From a virus: a stretch of DNA of 43,597 nucleotides. The notes under the pieces were generated by a model. The model did no database searches and was not told the origin of the DNA. It saw nothing but the letters and a program-made list of their open reading frames with translations. Where the stretch lies: the IMG/VR virus record IMGVR_UViG_3300008108_000423, positions 1 through 43,597 of that record. The stretch is one strand, 5' to 3'. The translations under genes were made by a program, and so were the position numbers. This document shows, one piece after another, positions 39,220 through 43,597 of this stretch; positions within the stretch are counted from its first letter, which is position 1, and each line of letters begins with the position of its first letter.

Positions 39220-40338
39220 ATTATTCCCCTCCTTTACGGAATTATCAATTGACATCCCATCAAGTGATTTTGATGAATTCATTCTTAATGTTTTCATCTT
39301 GTGTCCGACAATTGTATCCGTAGGTTTTCCATCTCTGTAAACCCTAATAGCAACTGCTGGATCTTCTGGCGTTCCTGTAATAGTAAAAGAACTATTTGGA
39401 ACCTTTATTTTTCCATTGCGAACGACTCTAGTAACTTTTCCTCTTGCAGTACCACCGCTTGAGTTCCAAGATACCATGTCGCCAACTCTAACATTACTTG
39501 CTTTACCCATTTCTTCTTTTTCTTCTTTATCATGCCACATTGCCATATGATCTGGGCAATTTTTTGGATCTTCACAATCATCCATTGAATGTGGATTTTT
39601 ATTTGGTGTCATTTCGTTTGTGATTGCACCATGTTCTTTTAATAAGTCTTTAATTCTTTGTGTTTTTTCTGTATCTGTTGTTTCAACAAATCCAATTAGT
39701 AATTCACCTGTACGTGGATCTTCTTCTTTAGAAAGTCTAACTAATCCATTATCTTTTGACCAATATACATTTTCAACAGTCATCTTAGATAAAAATCCAT
39801 CAACAACATTAGTTCCATCTTCTTTCTTTTGAATAGATAAAATGTTTGCAAATTGATTTGCTGGATTATCTACTAAAGATAATTCACTCAAGTCATAATC
39901 TTTAATAACTCTAATTGCTTTATCCATCTGGGGGTCATATTGATCTTCACTATCTTTAATACTACCGCCAATAGAAAAACCAGAAAGAGTACCGTCAAGA
40001 ACTTTTTCCCAAGTGTCTTGAGCACCTTTAGAAATGTAAGCATCTACATACACCCCATTATAAAACTTATCTTCTTCTTTGTTATAAAATTTATCTGCTT
40101 TGAATGACATTACTCTACCGACTGCGATAGGCATGTGCATTTCTCTTAGATTTCCACGGAATCTTTCAAATGCCTTAATACTAACATCTGTTGGGACAAT
40201 GTCTGACTGCTTGTCAACATTGTCTAGGGTTGCGAACCCTGAAACCATACGTTTTTCTTTATCGACTTTAGCGATTGGCATGGATAACTTTATAGAGTTA
40301 TCTTCAGAGTGCCAAAATGCTTTATGCAAATTAGTCAT
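38626..40338 (-). CDS. Capsid maturation protease (XkdF-like, S78_2) fused to a scaffold
   Basis: Residues 1-165 form an XkdF-type serine protease that matures proheads: H68 in EMHMPIAVGR and S122 in LSGFSIGGS as the catalytic pair, with YDLSELSLVDNPAN ending the domain. Residues 285-352 resemble the Hva1/tudor-like DUF2945 domain (VGDMVSWNSSGGTARG, PEDPAVAIRVYRDG, VGHKMKTLR). Residues 374-570 form a scaffold: acidic start, four APAEAAAE repeats (409-440), a coiled coil (VKSINDQIAELQKSVAKVNE) and a basic tail (KRSMWGGRFLNSADLYR). An internal ribosome-binding site and ATG (M374) would also release the scaffold alone. The gene follows the portal and precedes the capsid gene, as usual. Confidence 0.88.
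   Translation of the reverse strand: MTNLHKAFWHSEDNSIKLSMPIAKVDKEKRMVSGFATLDNVDKQSDIVPTDVSIKAFERFRGNLREMHMPIAVGRVMSFKADKFYNKEEDKFYNGVYVDAYISKGAQDTWEKVLDGTLSGFSIGGSIKDSEDQYDPQMDKAIRVIKDYDLSELSLVDNPANQFANILSIQKKEDGTNVVDGFLSKMTVENVYWSKDNGLVRLSKEEDPRTGELLIGFVETTDTEKTQRIKDLLKEHGAITNEMTPNKNPHSMDDCEDPKNCPDHMAMWHDKEEKEEMGKASNVRVGDMVSWNSSGGTARGKVTRVVRNGKIKVPNSSFTITGTPEDPAVAIRVYRDGKPTDTIVGHKMKTLRMNSSKSLDGMSIDNSVKEGNNMANTEKEVTKAVEDEVVVVDEIVESETAEAEVAAEAPAEAAAEAPAEAAAEAPAEAAAEAPAEAAAEAVEKSDTVVEDATTPAEESKDADLAKAVETVKTSVEEVSKSVTAAVGDLVATVKSINDQIAELQKSVAKVNEEVTTMKNNAEEFGKRVDSLEDDTAIRKSGDLGGVVQENKIQKRSMWGGRFLNSADLYR
39019..39114 (-). repeat. Four tandem 24-bp repeats encoding APAEAAAE
   Basis: Four copies of a 24-base unit, seen on the plus strand as a pattern containing ggtgcttctgctgctgcttc, encode the eight-residue unit APAEAAAE at residues 409-440 of the protease-scaffold. 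The copies are nearly identical at DNA level. They sit in the scaffold arm between the start and the coiled coil and may vary in number between strains. Confidence 0.9.
39226..39235 (-). promoter_or_regulatory. Internal ribosome-binding site within the protease-scaffold gene
   Basis: AAAGGAGGGG (39235 to 39226, minus strand) lies inside the open frame, six bases before the in-frame ATG at 39219. Its codons read R/K-E-G-type residues that are not constrained by a known domain. It supports a separate scaffold product. Confidence 0.72.
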
Positions 40339-40347
40339 ACTACTTCC

Positions 40348-40353
40348 ATTATA
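40348..40353 (-). promoter_or_regulatory. Weak candidate -10 box before the protease gene
   Basis: TATAAT on the minus strand lies nine bases before the ATG of the capsid protease, within a 44-base gap. It lacks the TGn extension and a good -35. GGAAG in the interval could be a poor ribosome site if an upstream transcript reads through. Listed with low confidence. Confidence 0.3.
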
Positions 40354-40382
40354 TTAGTATTTATAAGGGTTTTTAAAAACTG

Positions 40383-41942
40383 TTATAATACGGTTCTACC
40401 CTCGCCACCTGGACCTCGTCCAGTGGTGGTTGAAGGAGAATCACTAGCATTGTCAGTTCTTTGTTGATCCCTGCTTCTGTTTCCAGTTGCTTGTGCTGTT
40501 TGTTCTGCTCTTTGTTGAGCACCCAAAACAATTGGGTCTTGTCCCCCTAGTCTTGAAGGGTAACCAAGTCTTTCTCTTACTTCATTAGGAACAACTACCT
40601 GCATTCTTAGATATCTTTCATCTATTTGGCTTTGAGTAGTTTCATCTGTTAAGGTAAGTTCATTTAGTTTAAATTGTAAAATATCTGTTTTTTCTTTAAC
40701 AATTTTATTGATTACTTTTTCTAGGTTTCTTTGGGCTGGTCTAGCAACTTGTTCTTTGAATGTTCTATCAGAAGCGAGAGCAGAGGCAATAGAAACTCCA
40801 GCACCCCCTCCTACTTTAGAGAAAGGTACCTGGTGTGCCATCAAGATATCGTCTCTATTAGACTTACGGTATCTTTCAAACGATCCTTCTTGAATTCCAG
40901 CCTCAATAGGATCCATCTTAAATTCTACTTTGCTATCTGTTGTATCTCCTGGAAGTGGGATATACAGAGTTCTGTGACTTTGACCACGAAGTCCTGATTG
41001 CAAGAATCTAAATAACTTATCTTCTGCGTCTGAACTTAATTTAGCACCTTTTAGGGTTACTATATATCTAGGAACTGCTTTGTTTTCAAAGTAGTCAATA
41101 TTATATCTACCTGCTAAATTATCTCCTACCATTGATACTGATGATGCAATTGTATCTGGCACTCCGTAGTATGAAGTCTTTGGAGAGTATTTCTTGATAT
41201 GGATAAGTTCATTTGGTCTTGGATCAGTAGTTACTGGATTTGATTCTTTTCCTTGGAAGTTTCTAAAGAATACAACTCTTTGGTTAACTATTTGAATATA
41301 TCCATCACGAATACGGCGTACACGAATTGTAGTTGCTGGAATATGGCCAATGTAGCCTATTTCTCCATTTACTTTTCTACCTACTTCAATATATCCATTT
41401 CCTGTTGATTCAACATCTGTATAAACTTTTTCTAATATATGGCTAAATGTATCTTCATCGTTTAGATCTTCTAACCACTGTGTCATCTGTGCTTTTAGTC
41501 TTTGAAGTTTTCTTTGTGCTCTCATCAGTTGTTCTTCTGATTCTGCTTCTTCTAATCTAGCAGTTGTAGCATCTGTATTTTCAAAGTGGTATCCTAAGCC
41601 AACTATGTTTGATACCTTGGCATTAATTGCAGCATGGTTTGCAAATGAGTTTTCGTAAAACCAAGCAAGTTCATCTAAATTATATGGAGGAACAACAACA
41701 TCATATAGTCCGTATGCTGTAACAATATCCATTTCTGGGAATAATTGTTTTGATTTTGTGTTATCTTGTCCTGTAAAAACTTTGTTTATTGAGCGTGATG
41801 CTCTGCGTTTAAAATTTGAATCTAGCCCAGAATATGATTTTGCTACTTCAGCATCAATCATGAAGTCGTCTGACTTTTGTTGCTTTTCCATTCTGTCTAG
41901 GTTATCTATTCTAGCAACGTATTCGTATTCTTCATTCTCCAT
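40383..41942 (-). CDS. Portal protein
   Basis: The portal forms the dodecameric ring at one capsid vertex. The 519 residues show the PBSX/HK97-type portal start (VVPPYNLDELAWFYENSFAN, then HAAINAKVSNIVGLGYHFE), the wing with WLEDLNDEDTFSHILEKVYT, and core segments NGYIEVGRKVNGEIGYIGHI and PRYIVTLKGAKLSSDAEDKL. The stem (FERYRKSNRDDILMAHQVPF, then IASALASDRTFKEQ) and a glutamine/arginine-rich C-terminal tail follow. It overlaps the upstream gene by 11 bases and sits before the protease and capsid genes. Length is normal. Confidence 0.92.
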   Translation of the reverse strand: MENEEYEYVARIDNLDRMEKQQKSDDFMIDAEVAKSYSGLDSNFKRRASRSINKVFTGQDNTKSKQLFPEMDIVTAYGLYDVVVPPYNLDELAWFYENSFANHAAINAKVSNIVGLGYHFENTDATTARLEEAESEEQLMRAQRKLQRLKAQMTQWLEDLNDEDTFSHILEKVYTDVESTGNGYIEVGRKVNGEIGYIGHIPATTIRVRRIRDGYIQIVNQRVVFFRNFQGKESNPVTTDPRPNELIHIKKYSPKTSYYGVPDTIASSVSMVGDNLAGRYNIDYFENKAVPRYIVTLKGAKLSSDAEDKLFRFLQSGLRGQSHRTLYIPLPGDTTDSKVEFKMDPIEAGIQEGSFERYRKSNRDDILMAHQVPFSKVGGGAGVSIASALASDRTFKEQVARPAQRNLEKVINKIVKEKTDILQFKLNELTLTDETTQSQIDERYLRMQVVVPNEVRERLGYPSRLGGQDPIVLGAQQRAEQTAQATGNRSRDQQRTDNASDSPSTTTGRGPGGEGRTVL

Positions 41943-42297
41943 TTGACTTTAAACCTCTTTCTGCATCCATCCATGCACCGATATCTGTTTCGCTTGCAAT
42001 GTATCCTTCTTTCATTCTTTGAACTTGTTCTGAGTACTCAGCATCGGATACTCTTCTTATTCCTGGCATAAAAATTACTTTTCCTGCTGGTGCTCCGTAG
42101 TATTCTGCTGCTTGTTTTACCTTAGCCATCTTTTCAAGGTCGTATGGATGGCCAGGTATATTCATAACATTTCCTCTACCGTCTCCAAATGCTTTGCCAT
42201 TCTTATCCATTTGCCACACATATATGCCATATTTTTGTTGTTTATTTAAGACTGTTAACTTACTTTTGCCATTTTTTGGATCACCGTAATTTTTCAT
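41932..42297 (-). CDS. Conserved hypothetical protein preceding the portal gene
   Basis: I place the start at the ATG 42297 (MKNYGDPKNGKSKLTVLNKQ) because a -10-like box (42305..42313) lies seven bases upstream and no Shine-Dalgarno is present; a GTG two codons earlier is the alternative. The 121-residue product is basic at the start, has a small beta domain (KYGIYVWQMDKNGKAFGDGR) and ends with acidic helices (DAEYSEQVQRMKEGYIASET). It overlaps the portal by 11 bases, which suggests a role near the portal or packaging, but no family was recognised. Confidence 0.75.
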   Translation of the reverse strand: MKNYGDPKNGKSKLTVLNKQQKYGIYVWQMDKNGKAFGDGRGNVMNIPGHPYDLEKMAKVKQAAEYYGAPAGKVIFMPGIRRVSDAEYSEQVQRMKEGYIASETDIGAWMDAERGLKSNGE

Positions 42298-42304
42298 ATA
42301 CACA

Positions 42305-42313
42305 ATTGTACCA
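42305..42313 (-). promoter_or_regulatory. Extended -10 promoter before the portal operon, probably leaderless
   Basis: TGG-TACAAT (42313 to 42305, minus strand) is followed by seven bases (TGTGTAT) and an ATG. The spacing matches leaderless promoters seen elsewhere in the window. It lies two bases after the stop of the gene cut by the right edge and would start the head operon. Confidence 0.5.
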
Positions 42314-42315
42314 TA

Positions 42316-43597
42316 CTATACTGGTTTTTGGCTATACTCTTCCCAAATTGTTCCAGTAATTACAACTACGCTATCAGAACTTACATTTAGTTGTGAAGTA
42401 TCATCTAAAACTACACTAGCAACTCCAAAAGTAGACTCATATATATTTGTTCCATCAACATTGATCCTAAGTTCTTCTACTTGTCCTTCTATGCTTGACC
42501 AGTTTTGTGCGTCTTCCCAGGTTTGCCATGTTGTTTCTGTGCTAATGTCAACCCAGTCATTTAAGATAAACTCTCTTCCTACTGCTTCATTTGACTTTCT
42601 ATAAAAAGCCATATTATTAACCATGAGCCCCTCATATACTTCAAATTGTCCAACATAGTTTGCTAAATCTTCACCCTGATCAAATACTATAAGTATTGAA
42701 TTCCAAGTTAAAGGGGTAATGTAGATATCATCAACTAACTTACCATTTTGATAAAATATTAAATCATTAGATACATTTATATTATTTTCGTCATATACCT
42801 CTACCTTGCCTCTAAGGCTATTTGATTCTGGGGATAGGTATAGGGTGTATGTTTTTAGGTATGTTTTTATTTGTGCAATAGCCTGGGTAGGCTCTATTGT
42901 ATAGTCCTTGTTGTAGAATCCCCAAAATTGAACTCCACCTAGCAAATACTGGCTTGCTTGCTGTTGGTTTATTGGAACAGTTATTCCCCTTGTTGCAGAT
43001 GAATCATATGGTAATACGCTTATTCCTGAGTCTGCAGTTGTATACATGTATGACGTAGAGTCTTTATAGACAACAAATGGATTTTTATTTTTGTAAACAT
43101 AAAATTTATCATATCTACTAAAAGGATATAGTTTGTATCCATCTGGGCTACTTATTGAATAAAAAGAACTTTCATCATATGCTAGCGATGAAAGAGACAT
43201 TTTTTTAATTTGGATAGGATTATTTATCAAGCCATTAGTTTGTAGTTCAATATGGACTGTTATGTAGTAGTCTTTAAAGTCAACTAGTTCTTTGGGTGGG
43301 AATATAACAGTTCTATCCATTACTTCGTACTTTGTGGTATTAAAATCTTGAATAGTTTCAGAATCAAAATCTAGTACCCTGTCTCCATTAATTCTTTGTA
43401 TAAATTCGTATTGAGAATATGGTATCTTTCCTACATCTGCAAAATTTTGTAATGTTACATATGACTTTATAAAGTAGTTTTCCTTAGAATAGTTTTTAAA
43501 TGCTAAGTCTAGTTGTGGGTCTGTTAAGTAAGTTGTAGATGCTGATGGACCTCCTCCGTCAAACTCTAGGTCTACATCATCTACCTCTTTGTCATAG
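42316..43597 (-). CDS. Large structural-type protein with lectin-like C-terminal half, 5' end cut by the window
   Basis: The frame is open without a stop to the right edge: 92 further codons precede the ATG at 43320, reading YDKEVDDVDLEFDGGGPSAS and later YSQYEFIQRINGDRVLDFDS, so that ATG is internal. The visible 426 residues are beta-rich. The C-terminal half (LRGKVEVYDENNINVSNDLI, then FYQNGKLVDDIYITPLTWNS and ILIVFDQGEDLANYVGQFEV) resembles a concanavalin-like sandwich. A YPFSRYDKFYVY segment recalls RYDKFKYW in the minor tail protein. It may be a virion protein; the N-terminus needed to judge this is outside the window. Confidence 0.7.
   Translation of the reverse strand, partial: YDKEVDDVDLEFDGGGPSASTTYLTDPQLDLAFKNYSKENYFIKSYVTLQNFADVGKIPYSQYEFIQRINGDRVLDFDSETIQDFNTTKYEVMDRTVIFPPKELVDFKDYYITVHIELQTNGLINNPIQIKKMSLSSLAYDESSFYSISSPDGYKLYPFSRYDKFYVYKNKNPFVVYKDSTSYMYTTADSGISVLPYDSSATRGITVPINQQQASQYLLGGVQFWGFYNKDYTIEPTQAIAQIKTYLKTYTLYLSPESNSLRGKVEVYDENNINVSNDLIFYQNGKLVDDIYITPLTWNSILIVFDQGEDLANYVGQFEVYEGLMVNNMAFYRKSNEAVGREFILNDWVDISTETTWQTWEDAQNWSSIEGQVEELRINVDGTNIYESTFGVASVVLDDTSQLNVSSDSVVVITGTIWEEYSQKPV

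Noticed and set aside
1-43597. Closed circular genome with the ends joined as given
   Set aside because: Joining the ends leaves the right-edge gene without a start codon between the M23 stop and the junction, so sequence is missing or the window is an internal cut.
1-43597. tRNA genes, CRISPR arrays, integrase or attachment sites
   Set aside because: No cloverleaf, spaced repeat array, tyrosine/serine recombinase motif or matching attachment repeat was seen; the only repeats are inside coding genes.

Overview
This window looks like most of the genome of a tailed double-stranded DNA phage with siphovirus-type architecture. The DNA is AT-rich by eye. Every credible gene reads on the minus strand, so transcription runs from high to low coordinates, and genes are packed tightly with many TAATG, TAGTG and ATGA stop/start overlaps. 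A WhiB-type iron-sulfur protein (1090..1368) points to an actinobacterial host. Together with the AT-rich sequence, this suggests a low-GC aquatic actinobacterium such as the acI/Nanopelagicales group; that last step is inference. I see no integrase, immunity repressor, tRNA, CRISPR array or insertion sequence, which fits a lytic phage.

Layout in transcription order. (1) 43597-34139, head and neck: a large structural-type protein cut by the right edge, a small conserved protein, the portal, a capsid protease with a nested scaffold, the major capsid protein, head-tail adaptor and neck proteins, a tail terminator candidate and the major tail protein. (2) 34052-18020, tail: tail assembly chaperones made by a -1 frameshift, a 2038-residue tape measure, a distal tail protein, a large minor tail protein with a lectin-like end, further tail-tip proteins, a beta-helix tail spike and a small fibre-type protein. 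(3) 17998-6914, DNA metabolism: zinc-ribbon and HTH proteins, DnaB-type helicase, primase, gp32-like ssDNA-binding protein, DnaE polymerase, RecA, a small nuclease candidate, a Cas4/RecB-like Fe-S nuclease, RuvC-like resolvase and small DNA-binding proteins. (4) 6762-2869, a DUF1599 protein and packaging: small and large terminase and a two-module phage-conserved protein. (5) 2844-16, small accessory genes, WhiB, a broken SSB, and an M23 endopeptidase for lysis.

Three control features stand out. First, several genes lack a Shine-Dalgarno sequence and instead have an extended -10 box (TGnTANNNT) 6-8 bases before the ATG, the pattern of leaderless actinobacterial mRNAs. Second, the two most abundant virion proteins (major capsid, major tail) are each followed by a terminator and then a new extended -10 promoter. 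Third, the capsid protease gene has an internal strong ribosome-binding site and ATG that would release the scaffold as a separate protein.

Three genes are broken by frame changes that do not look programmed: SSB, the lectin-like end of the minor tail protein, and a ~37-codon gene before the tail spike. They may be real strain-level deletions or assembly errors. No stretch over 300 bases lacks a gene: 33383-33716 encodes the frameshifted chaperone extension, 23463-23649 the missing part of the broken tail protein, and 43321-43597 the 5' part of the gene cut by the edge.
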